Source: an uncultured Moheibacter sp. (GTDB lineage Bacteria; Bacteroidota; Bacteroidia; Flavobacteriales; Weeksellaceae). Taken from it: 5,230 nt of DNA. The translations under genes were made by a program, and so were the position numbers. Positions 1 through 5,230 of this stretch are shown here, piece after piece. The number at the start of each line of letters is the position of its first letter. Position 1 is the stretch's first letter. The notes beneath the pieces were generated by a model. That model made no database searches and was not told where the DNA came from. It saw only the letters and a list, made by a program, of their open reading frames with translations. The DNA lies in NCBI GenBank assembly GCA_937875605.1, contig CALLXZ010000410.1, positions 1 through 5,230 of the forward strand, in the 5' to 3' direction.

Positions 1-398
1 ATGCTATTCAGATGCTTCAAACTTCTGAAATTCTGGAAACCACGCATAAAGAGCTTCGCGAATTAAAATCAAGTTCGGATAATGTCAACAGCAAAGTACT
101 CTCTCAAATCATTTCTGATCTGAAAAAAGGAACCCAGGCGTTCAATAAAAACGAATTTGAAAAACTCTTTATGGAAACTGACGGCGATTTCTATAAAAGA
201 TTATTGGAAAAATATCCAAATCTGACTAAAAATGAACTTCGTCTTTGTGCCTTTTTACGACTGAACTTTTCCTCCAAAGAAATTTCAGCTATCACACAGC
301 AAAGCCCGCACAGCATCGTGGTTGCCCGTTCCCGATTGAGAAAAAAAATAGGTTTAGATGAAAACCAAAGTCTGACAAATTTTTTGGTAAAGTTTTAA
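1..398 (+). CDS. LuxR-type helix-turn-helix regulator, C-terminal end (5' partial)
   Basis: This is the C-terminal end of a transcriptional regulator. The frame is open to the left edge (bases 3-11 read Ala-Ile-Gln before the first Met at base 12), so that Met is probably internal and the true start is outside the window. The visible part has a charged, heptad-like stretch over about the first 40 residues, likely a coiled-coil linker. A LuxR-like DNA-binding domain follows, with LTKNELRLCAFLRLNFSSKE and ARSRLRKKIGL as its core. This form, with LCAFLRLN before the helix-turn-helix and SRLRKK in the recognition region, is typical of Bacteroidota regulators whose N-terminal part is a TPR array or a periplasmic sensor with a Y_Y_Y module and a membrane helix. 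Which of these applies cannot be seen here. The gene ends at TAA 396-398, six bases before a GC-rich hairpin. The DNA-binding call is firm; the signal sensed is unknown. Confidence 0.88.
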   Translation, partial: AIQMLQTSEILETTHKELRELKSSSDNVNSKVLSQIISDLKKGTQAFNKNEFEKLFMETDGDFYKRLLEKYPNLTKNELRLCAFLRLNFSSKEISAITQQSPHSIVVARSRLRKKIGLDENQSLTNFLVKF

Positions 399-403
399 AA
401 AAA

Positions 404-424
404 CAGCCCGGAATTCCCGGGCTG
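404..424. terminator. GC-rich hairpin terminator between convergent genes
   Basis: CAGCCCGG (404-411) and CCGGGCTG (417-424) form a perfect 8-bp stem with a 5-base AATTC loop. An A-run (397-403) lies to its left, so a transcript coming from the right on the minus strand would have a hairpin followed by seven U residues, a classical intrinsic terminator. On the plus strand the hairpin is followed only by ACTGTTTACT, a weak U-tract. It therefore fits best as the terminator of the decayed minus-strand gene that ends at 457, and probably also serves the regulator ending at 398. Confidence 0.8.
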
Positions 425-456
425 ACTGTTTACTAAAAATTAACACTATGAGAATT

Positions 457-900
457 TTACTTCTTTACTATTTTAAAAGTTTTGATTTCTCCGCTTACTT
501 CGGCTTTTACTACATAAAATCCCTAAGGAAGCTGAGATAAATTGATTTATACATTTTTGTTGTTTAGATTCTGCGTATAAACTTGTTTTCCTGATAAATC
601 AAAGAGGTAAACTTTTGAAATTTCTTTTGCATAAGAAATATTCAGACCGTCTTTCACCGGACTTGTGTAAGGTGCTTAATTATGAGTCATTCAAGTCTTT
701 AACACCCATTGTTTGATTTTAAATGAATAAGTATCTAAGATATCTTCTTCATAGATAAGTTTGGTAGGTAACAGTGGTCGTTCCAACCGGGAATTCTGAA
801 CCTGAAACTAATCCCTCTACAAGAATTAGTGGGTACATTTAACAATGAGTTGTTTCTTTTGGTGATAAGGTGTTATCCTTACGTAAACATTTTGTGCTTC
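457..900 (-). pseudogene. Decayed T9SS-exported surface protein (HYR-like module plus type A sorting domain)
   Basis: No single long frame exists here, but the minus strand carries one protein split over two alternating frames. Reading downstream: 900-841 gives EAQNVYVRITPY, resembling a degenerate fibronectin-like strand; 838-752 (second frame) gives GSEFPVGTTTVTYQ, the hallmark of HYR-like modules; 768-712 (first frame) gives EEDILDTYSFKIK; 709-683 (second frame) gives MGVKDLNDS; 675-457 (first frame) gives SPVKDGLNIS, SKVYLFDLSGKQVY, GFYVVKAEVSGEIK and TFKIVKK, ending at TAA 457-459. The last block is a typical T9SS type A C-terminal sorting domain. It is interrupted by TAA at 547-549 and TAG at 523-525 (the latter in LP*GFY, where Lys or Gln would be expected), and another in-frame TAA lies just upstream at 676-678. 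An intact ancestor would be exported through Sec and then T9SS to the cell surface or medium. The left limit is approximate: beyond 900 I see only faint in-frame sequence to about 955 and no start. What the protein did is unknown. Confidence 0.82.
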
Positions 901-988
901 TGATTTTTAATTGATAAATTTGGCATCATTTGACTCTTCTATATATCTATTAATTTCAATTCAGCTTAAAGGATAGATTATTTTTAAG

Positions 989-1020
989 TTGCTGTAAATT
1001 AATTATATATGAATTATTTG
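989..1020 (+). promoter_or_regulatory. Possible promoter of the propeller gene
   Basis: TTG at 989-991 and ATTATTTG at 1013-1020 are separated by 21 bases and resemble the Bacteroidota -33 (TTG) and -7 (TAnnTTTG) elements. The -7 box is not an exact match, and the whole spacer is so AT-rich that chance similarity is likely. No Shine-Dalgarno sequence precedes the ATG at 1038, which is normal for this phylum. Confidence 0.22.
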
Positions 1021-1037
1021 TAATTTAATTATCCACT

Positions 1038-2513
1038 ATGTATAAATTTTTTATTCTTTTAATTTTCATTTTTTCACCCATGCTGAAGGCTCAGATTCCG
1101 AATGAATTCGAATCGGTCTGGAAAGGTCAAATTTCAACTTATGACGGCGTTGATGTATTGACAGGTGATTTTGAAATTGAAATTGATGAGAAAAAGTTAC
1201 AGAATGAGCTTCGGTTTTTTATTTCAAAATTTTCTCCGAAAAACCTTGAAAATTTTTCCCGATTACCATTTAAAGTTACAAATGATGGAAAAAACATTAC
1301 GTTCAATCATATTTGCCCTACAGATGCTGATCTTTCCACAGTTAACGGAGAATATAATTTTACATTAAAAAAATACAACGGACAAACAGATTATCTGGAA
1401 GGAATTTTTAAAACTGACAAAAATTTTGGTGCGCTCATCATTTTATTTAGAAAAGAAGATCATAAAAAAATGAAGTCTTCCAATCAACTTGTAAATGTAA
1501 TAGAAAATATTGTGATGACTATGTCTGATGATCCTGAAGAAGAAAAAGAAAACGCTACCATCATCACCGATGAAAAAAAACAGACAGTTTCAACTAATAA
1601 AAAACCAAAAGTGTATATCGTTGGACAGGAAGAGGATCAGATTACAAAAAATATGGTCGCCAAAATATGGATTGATGGCGTTGTTCAAAACCTAACAAGT
1701 GGCGAAACAAACGCAGGTGCTAGTTCTGTTTTTGTAGTAGGAGAAGATATATATGTGGCAGGGCAGGAATCTAATTCAAATGGGATTTCAATTGCGAAAG
1801 TTTGGAAAAACGGTATAGCGCAAGAATTAACTGATGGTACATTTTCTGCTCATGCTACCGATTTATTTGTGTCAAATGACGAATTATATGTAACCATTAA
1901 CGGTTATAAAAATGGAAAGTCAAACGCAATGCTTTGGAAAAACGGATCAATTAAAAGCTTAGCAAATACGGAGTCCTACGTTTGGTCGGTGTATGTTGAT
2001 TATGATAAAAATATTTACGTCACAGGTCATGAGCATACTACGAGTAAAACTGTCACAGCGAAAGTCTGGAAAAATGGAGTGCTGCAAAATTTAACAACCA
2101 ATGGTGCTCGTGCCAATGATATAATTGTACGAAATAACGATGTATATGTAGTCGGTTTCGATAATAATAAACAGAATTCAGTGGGCGCATTATGGAAAAA
2201 TGGTGTATCCCAAAATTTGACAAGTTTTCCGTCTAATATATCTTCAATATTTATTGATGACGATAACAATGTATATGTAGCAGGGCAAGAACGTAGAGAA
2301 CGTACAGTAGCAAAGGTTTGGAAGAATGGCACACCTCAAAATTTAACAGATGGCAAAAAATTAGCATTTGCTCGGTCGCTATTTGTAAACGGAAATGATG
2401 TGTATGTGGTTGGGCATGACGGTGAAACTGCTACACTCTGGAAGAATGGGGTTGCTGAAAATCTAACCGATGGCAAAACGTATGCTTCCGCAAATGACAT
2501 TTTTGTTAAATAG
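1038..2513 (+). CDS. Exported protein with a seven-repeat (WKNG) putative beta-propeller
   Basis: I do not recognise this 491-residue protein by name. Residues 1-18 (MYKFFILLIFIFSPMLKA) form a Sec signal peptide, probably cut after Ala18. There is no lipobox Cys, so it should be soluble in the periplasm or outside the cell. Residues 20-140 are a beta-rich domain I cannot assign; residues 160-190 are an acidic, lysine-containing linker. Residues 191-491 are seven tandem repeats of the pattern (D/N)-(V/I)-YV-x-G ... A-K-V-W-K-N-G-x-x-Q-N-L-T-D-G ... A-x-D-I-F-V, each readable as four beta strands. Seven copies of about 43 residues fit a closed seven-bladed propeller, usually a binding scaffold; the ligand is unknown. 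The protein stops two residues after the last IFV strand, with no T9SS sorting tail. ATG 1038 is chosen because the signal peptide starts there. The gene is visibly richer in A/T than the oxidoreductase next to it. It converges on that gene with a gap of about 60 bp. Confidence 0.88.
   Translation: MYKFFILLIFIFSPMLKAQIPNEFESVWKGQISTYDGVDVLTGDFEIEIDEKKLQNELRFFISKFSPKNLENFSRLPFKVTNDGKNITFNHICPTDADLSTVNGEYNFTLKKYNGQTDYLEGIFKTDKNFGALIILFRKEDHKKMKSSNQLVNVIENIVMTMSDDPEEEKENATIITDEKKQTVSTNKKPKVYIVGQEEDQITKNMVAKIWIDGVVQNLTSGETNAGASSVFVVGEDIYVAGQESNSNGISIAKVWKNGIAQELTDGTFSAHATDLFVSNDELYVTINGYKNGKSNAMLWKNGSIKSLANTESYVWSVYVDYDKNIYVTGHEHTTSKTVTAKVWKNGVLQNLTTNGARANDIIVRNNDVYVVGFDNNKQNSVGALWKNGVSQNLTSFPSNISSIFIDDDNNVYVAGQERRERTVAKVWKNGTPQNLTDGKKLAFARSLFVNGNDVYVVGHDGETATLWKNGVAENLTDGKTYASANDIFVK
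1608..2510 (+). repeat. Seven tandem protein-coding repeats (propeller blades)
   Basis: Repeat units by base: 1608-1745 (46 codons), 1746-1880 (45), 1881-2009 (43), 2010-2138 (43), 2139-2267 (43), 2268-2396 (43) and 2397-2510 (38, ending at the stop). All except the first carry WKNG; unit 1 has WIDG. Unit 3 is the most diverged (LWKNGSIKSLAN instead of VWKNGxxQNLTDG) and unit 7 has the shortest loop after its first strand. Codons for the same residues differ between units (for example, WKNG is written with AAA or AAG and AAC or AAT), so this is an old protein-level repeat family rather than a recent DNA duplication. Confidence 0.9.
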
Positions 2514-2533
2514 GTTATGCTCAAATAAATATT

Positions 2534-2556
2534 AATTGTCTTTTTGTCAATTTTTT
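2534..2556 (+). terminator. Weak hairpin with T-run between convergent genes
   Basis: AATTG (2534-2538) can pair with CAATT (2548-2552), with an inner T/T mismatch and one C-G pair around a T5 loop, and a T-run continues to 2556. It lies just after the propeller gene (stop 2511-2513) and before the end of the oxidoreductase gene (stop at 2573-2575), where a terminator would be expected. The stem is AT-rich and short, so the call is tentative. Confidence 0.35.
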
Positions 2557-2572
2557 AGAAAAAAAGCATTTA

Positions 2573-3592
2573 TTATGAATTATAATTTTGAAAGTTTATC
2601 TCTTCAAAAACTTCACTCGTGATTTTCAAGGAATTCAATTTCGCTTCGAAATCAAACATATTGGTATAAACCATGATTTCATTCAGATTCAAATCGGTTA
2701 CTATAGTTCCGATTTTTTCTTTTAAAATTTCTTTGTCGCCAATCATACTCAAAGCGGTCATCCGATGAACACCTGCCTGCAATTCCGGACTCAGATTTTC
2801 CAGTTGGGTATTTTCGGGCGAAGTCAGCGGTTGTCGGTTGTCGGTAAGTAAGTTCACAATTGCCTGAAATTGCGGCAGCGAATGGTAAACTGCTTCGTCT
2901 TCCGTTTCGGCTGCAAAAATGCTCAAACAAAGCATCGAATAAGGTTTGTCTAAATATTGACTTGGTGTGAATTTACTTTGGTAAATTTCAAATGCCTGCT
3001 GAAATTGTCCCGGCGCAAAATGTCCGGCAAAGGCATAAGGCAATCCCAATTTGGCAGCGAGAAAAGCACTGTCGGTGCTGGAACCGAGAATGTAAAGCGG
3101 AATGTTTGCTCCTTCACCCGGAAAAGCACGAACCTTTGAGTCGGTATTTTCCAAACTGAAATAACGAAATAATTCCTGGATATGGTATTCGAAATTATAA
3201 TTGAAATTTTCATCGCCTCGACGTAAAACACTTGCCGTCAGCGGATCTGTCCCCGGTGCACGTCCCAATCCGAGGTCAATCCGATCTGGAAACATAGCAT
3301 CCAGTGTTCCAAATTGCTCCGCAATGGAAAGTGTCGTGTGATTGGGCAGCATAATTCCGCCGGAACCCACACGGATTTTTTTGGTGGATTTTGCCGTGTA
3401 ACCGATGAGCAAAGAAGTCGAAGCGCTGATGACGCTCGGCATATTGTGATGTTCCGAAAACCAATAGCGTTCATACCCCAATTCTTCTGCAAACTGTGCC
3501 GTTTTTGCACTTTTTTCAAAAGTTTGGGTATAATTATCGCCTTCTATTACAGAAGCTAAATCGAGGATGGAATATTTAATTTGGGAATGCAC
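2573..3592 (-). CDS. yhbW: LLM-class flavin-dependent oxidoreductase (luciferase-like, YhbW type)
   Basis: This 339-residue protein belongs to the bacterial luciferase-like monooxygenase superfamily: cytosolic TIM-barrel enzymes using reduced flavin (FMNH2) or F420. It closely resembles the E. coli YhbW subgroup in length and motifs: YSILDLA at the N-terminus, YWFSEHHNMP (43-52), GSGGIMLPNH (76-85), AEQFGTLD (91-98), RIDLGLGRAPGTD (104-116), and LGSS (169-172) followed by LGLPYAFAGHFAP. Flavobacteria make no F420, so FMN is the likely cofactor; the substrate is unknown and true bioluminescence is not implied. The start is GTG at 3592-3590. It is the only usable start codon, because an in-frame TGA lies six codons upstream (3608-3610) and the next Met is residue 51, inside the conserved core. 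The stop is TAA at 2573-2575. The gene lies 88 bp downstream of the acetyltransferase gene in the same direction and probably has its own promoter. No frameshift or missing motif is seen. The symbol marks family resemblance, not proven orthology. Confidence 0.93.
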   Translation of the reverse strand: MHSQIKYSILDLASVIEGDNYTQTFEKSAKTAQFAEELGYERYWFSEHHNMPSVISASTSLLIGYTAKSTKKIRVGSGGIMLPNHTTLSIAEQFGTLDAMFPDRIDLGLGRAPGTDPLTASVLRRGDENFNYNFEYHIQELFRYFSLENTDSKVRAFPGEGANIPLYILGSSTDSAFLAAKLGLPYAFAGHFAPGQFQQAFEIYQSKFTPSQYLDKPYSMLCLSIFAAETEDEAVYHSLPQFQAIVNLLTDNRQPLTSPENTQLENLSPELQAGVHRMTALSMIGDKEILKEKIGTIVTDLNLNEIMVYTNMFDFEAKLNSLKITSEVFEEINFQNYNS

Positions 3593-3608
3593 TTTTAGAA
3601 ATTTTGCT

Positions 3609-3616
3609 CAAAAATA
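3609..3616 (-). promoter_or_regulatory. TAnnTTTG-like -7 box upstream of the oxidoreductase gene
   Basis: On the minus strand these bases read TATTTTTG, an exact match to the Bacteroidota -7 consensus TAnnTTTG, ending 16 bases before the GTG start. No TTG -33 element lies at the usual distance; TTTCCC (3638-3643) lies about 21 bases upstream. It would give a very short leader. In AT-rich spacers such matches also arise by chance. Confidence 0.35.
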
Positions 3617-3680
3617 CAAACATTAATCGGGCAGAAAGGGAAATGAGAATTATAAGAATCAATTCCCAAATAAACATTTA

Positions 3681-4190
3681 CTATGAAATAAATTCATCTT
3701 TTTGGATTCGATACAAAACGCCGGGATGCAATTCAAATTCCATTTCTTTGATGAATTTCAATCCGATTTTTTCTAAAACCTTCACCGAACCCAGATTTTC
3801 TTTCATTGCTCGTCCAATGATTTCGGCTAAACCTAATTCTTCAAAACCATATTCCAAACAAGCTTTTGCGCTTTCTGTTGCAAATCCTTTGTTCCAATGT
3901 TCTTCAAAAAACCGAAAACCGATATCCGTTTCTTTTCCATCAAATTTCAATCCACACCAACCTAAAAATTCTCCCGATTCTTTCTCGATTACAGCCCAAC
4001 GACCGAAACCGTTTTTTTCGTAGTCTTTGTAATTTTTCAGAAATTTTTCTGCTGCTGAAACCGAATCAAAAGGAAGATCACCTGTGAATTTTATCACATT
4101 TGGATTTCGGTTTAATTCGTAGAAATTTTGAGCATCTTTGATATTTAACTCACGTAAAAGCAATCGGGGAGTTTGGAGGATGGGTTTCAT
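3681..4190 (-). CDS. GNAT-family N-acetyltransferase, RimJ/RimL type
   Basis: This 169-residue cytosolic enzyme should transfer an acetyl group from acetyl-CoA to an amino group. It opens with TPRLLLRELNIKDAQNFYEL (7-26), the usual start of RimJ/RimL-like (Acetyltransf_3) proteins. The acetyl-CoA-binding motif A is HWNKGFATESAKA (98-110), in which NKGFAT takes the place of the Q/RxxGxG/A pyrophosphate loop. Motif B is NLGSVKVLEKIGLKF (132-146), with the conserved Asn and Ser. The length is typical and the domain is complete. Although RimJ and RimL acetylate ribosomal protein N-termini, close relatives act on many small molecules or other proteins, so the substrate is open. The start is ATG 4190, consistent with the family N-terminus; the stop is TAG 3681-3683. 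The gene lies 86 bp downstream of asnB on the same strand, with a weak hairpin and a promoter-like box in between, so co-transcription is possible but not indicated. Confidence 0.92.
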   Translation of the reverse strand: MKPILQTPRLLLRELNIKDAQNFYELNRNPNVIKFTGDLPFDSVSAAEKFLKNYKDYEKNGFGRWAVIEKESGEFLGWCGLKFDGKETDIGFRFFEEHWNKGFATESAKACLEYGFEELGLAEIIGRAMKENLGSVKVLEKIGLKFIKEMEFELHPGVLYRIQKDEFIS

Positions 4191-4194
4191 CAGG

Positions 4195-4202
4195 CAAATA
4201 TA
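4195..4202 (-). promoter_or_regulatory. TAnnTTTG-like -7 box directly upstream of the GNAT start
   Basis: On the minus strand these bases read TATATTTG, an exact match to TAnnTTTG, ending only four bases before the ATG at 4190. If it is used, transcription would begin at or near the A of the start codon and the mRNA would be leaderless. No clear TTG -33 element is present at 17-23 bases. It may be a chance match in AT-rich DNA. Confidence 0.28.
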
Positions 4203-4206
4203 AAGT

Positions 4207-4247
4207 AGACCATCAAGGTTTTTAAAATATTGAAGGTCTTTTTATTT
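4207..4247. terminator. Imperfect hairpin between asnB and the GNAT gene
   Basis: AGACC-A-TCAA (4207-4216) pairs with TTGA-A-GGTCT (4230-4239) around a 13-base loop, with one A/A mismatch. On the plus strand it is followed by a T-rich run to 4248; on the minus strand, the direction of both flanking genes, it is followed by ACTTTATATTTG, a poorer U-tract. It may attenuate read-through from asnB, but its orientation is not ideal for that. Confidence 0.35.
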
Positions 4248-4269
4248 TCAAATTATCTTATTTTCAAAT
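4242..4269. repeat. Short direct repeat TTATTTTCAAAT x2
   Basis: TTATTTTCAAAT occurs at 4242-4253 and again at 4258-4269, with a partial third TTCAAATT at 4271-4278 that runs into the asnB stop codon. The period is 16 bases. It lies in the asnB-GNAT spacer; nothing shows that it is more than slippage in AT-rich DNA. Confidence 0.5.
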
Positions 4270-4276
4270 CTTCAAA

Positions 4277-5230
4277 TTAGTAAGATTTCTTATGCACATT
4301 AGCCACCGCACGTCCCGAAGGGTCGTTCAGGTTCTGAAAAGTGGCATCCCAAAGCAATGCCTGAGGTGTACTACAAGCCACCGATTTCGCATACGGAACG
4401 GTTAGCGCAGCTGTATTGGATGGGAAATGTTCTTCAAAAATAGTTCGGTAAAAATATTCCTCTTTACTCATCGGAGGATTGACCGGAAAACGAGATTCGG
4501 CATTTACCAATTGGTTATCGGAAACTTTTTCGTTGACCAATTCTTTCAGTGTATCAATCCAATTGTACCCAACTCCGTCGGAAAATTGCTCTTTTTGCCG
4601 CCAGGCAATTTCTTTTGGTAAATAATCCTCAAATGCCATTCGCACCACCCATTTTTCAATTCGTCCGTTTTTGATCATTTTATCATCGGGATTCAGTCGC
4701 ATGGCAACATCGATAAATTCTTTATCCAGAAACGGAACACGTGCTTCGATTCCCCAAGCCGCCATGGATTTGTTGGCACGTAAATTATCATACAAATATA
4801 ATTTACTCAGCTTGCGTACATTTTCTTCGTGGAATTCTTGTGCGTTGGGTGCTTTGTGAAAATACAAATAACCACCGAAAAGTTCATCAGAACCCTCACC
4901 GGAAAGCACCATTTTGATTCCCATAGATTTGATGACACGCGCCATCAAATACATCGGCGTAGAAGCGCGAACGGTCGTCACATCGTAGGTTTCCAGAAAA
5001 TAAATCACATCACGGATAGCATCCAAACCTTCCTGAATGGTGAAATGAATTTCATGGTGAATGGTTCCGATATGATCGGCAGCTTTTTTTGCAGCAATCA
5101 GATCAGGAGAGCCTTCCAATCCTACCGCAAACGAATGAAGTTGAGGATACCAGGCTTCTTCCTGATCACCAGATTCAATCCGGTTTCGGGCAAATTTTTT
5201 AGTAATTGCCGCAATGACAGACGAATCCAA
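4277..5230 (-). CDS. asnB: Asparagine synthetase B (glutamine-hydrolysing), C-terminal synthetase domain, 5' partial
   Basis: AsnB makes asparagine from aspartate, ATP and glutamine in the cytosol: the N-terminal Ntn glutaminase domain releases ammonia, and the C-terminal domain adenylates aspartate and forms the amide. Only the C-terminal domain is in the window. The frame runs into the right edge at Leu-Asp-Ser-Ser (TTG is the last codon), the second half of the SGGLDSS PP-loop that binds ATP, so TTG is not a start and about 230 residues are missing. Visible signatures, numbered from the edge, are LHSFAVGL (31-38), TYDVTTVRASTPMYLMAR (81-98), SGEGSDELFGGYLYFHKAPN (110-129), ARVPFLDKEF (163-172) and WRQKEQFSDGVGY (210-222). 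The C-terminus ends DPSGRAVANVHKKSY, close to the end of E. coli AsnB (554 residues). Similarity to the E. coli enzyme is high throughout and no catalytic motif in view is altered. The stop is TAA 4277-4279. Its promoter is outside the window. Confidence 0.97.
   Translation of the reverse strand: MDSSVIAAITKKFARNRIESGDQEEAWYPQLHSFAVGLEGSPDLIAAKKAADHIGTIHHEIHFTIQEGLDAIRDVIYFLETYDVTTVRASTPMYLMARVIKSMGIKMVLSGEGSDELFGGYLYFHKAPNAQEFHEENVRKLSKLYLYDNLRANKSMAAWGIEARVPFLDKEFIDVAMRLNPDDKMIKNGRIEKWVVRMAFEDYLPKEIAWRQKEQFSDGVGYNWIDTLKELVNEKVSDNQLVNAESRFPVNPPMSKEEYFYRTIFEEHFPSNTAALTVPYAKSVACSTPQALLWDATFQNLNDPSGRAVANVHKKSY

Noticed and set aside
1165..1368. 67-codon plus-strand frame inside the propeller gene
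   Set aside because: It overlaps in a shifted frame the part of the gene that encodes a continuous domain following a signal peptide, so it is an alternative-frame shadow.
1608..2510. Regular repeats considered as a CRISPR array or DNA satellite
   Set aside because: The periodicity is at protein level (about 129 bases) with diverged codons and one continuous reading frame; there are no identical short repeats with unique spacers.
2027..2524. Two minus-strand open frames (about 101 and 62 codons) with recurring PFFQ(T/S)(F/V)A
   Set aside because: The recurring residues are simply the antisense reading of the repeated VWKNG codons in the propeller gene; the plus strand is clearly the coding one.
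2679..3559. Several open frames of 60-93 codons on both strands across the oxidoreductase gene
   Set aside because: They are alternative-frame shadows of a conserved 339-residue enzyme; none shows a family motif.
2573..3592. Bioluminescence (lux) locus
   Set aside because: The protein is YhbW-like rather than LuxA or LuxB, and there is no LuxB partner or luxCDE gene in view.
3604..4087. Plus-strand open frames of 139 and 73 codons opposite the acetyltransferase gene
   Set aside because: They lie antisense to a complete GNAT domain with all its motifs and have no recognisable protein character of their own.
4427..4859. Two short plus-strand frames opposite asnB
   Set aside because: They are antisense to highly conserved asnB motifs, with no start signal or recognisable product.
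2573..5230. Oxidoreductase, acetyltransferase and asnB as one novel biosynthetic or defence operon
   Set aside because: The gaps are 86-88 bp with promoter-like boxes and a hairpin, each gene belongs to a common stand-alone family, and asnB is the primary-metabolism type.

Overview
The window looks like a chromosomal stretch of a flavobacterium-type member of the Bacteroidota, closest in style to Chryseobacterium and its relatives. This rests on three things: a LuxR-type output domain of the form common in that group, a type IX secretion (T9SS) type A sorting domain that can still be read in a decayed gene, and AT-rich spacers without Shine-Dalgarno sequences but with TAnnTTTG-like boxes. The genus is an inference.

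Layout. Bases 1-398 (+) hold the C-terminal end of a regulator with a LuxR-like helix-turn-helix; its start lies left of the window. A strong hairpin at 404-424 separates it from a minus-strand gene remnant (457 to about 900). This remnant still reads as a surface or secreted protein with a HYR-like module and a T9SS sorting tail, but it is broken by several frameshifts and stops. Bases 1038-2513 (+) encode a 491-residue exported protein: a signal peptide, an unrecognised beta-rich N-terminal domain, an acidic linker, and exactly seven repeats of about 43 residues that most likely close into a seven-bladed beta-propeller. From 2573 to the right edge everything is on the minus strand: a luciferase-like flavin-dependent oxidoreductase of the YhbW type (GTG start), a RimJ/RimL-type GNAT acetyltransferase, and the C-terminal part of asparagine synthetase B, whose N-terminal glutaminase domain lies beyond the right edge.

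How the genes fit together. The three minus-strand genes are separated by 86-88 bp gaps that contain promoter-like boxes and a weak hairpin, so they look like neighbours with separate functions rather than one pathway. The left half (regulator end, decayed secreted protein, propeller protein) looks like the variable part of the window, and the right half is conserved housekeeping or metabolic content. I see no CRISPR array, tRNA, rRNA, insertion sequence, phage gene or recognisable defence system. The most unusual items are the seven-repeat propeller protein with its unassigned N-terminal domain and the decayed T9SS cargo gene.
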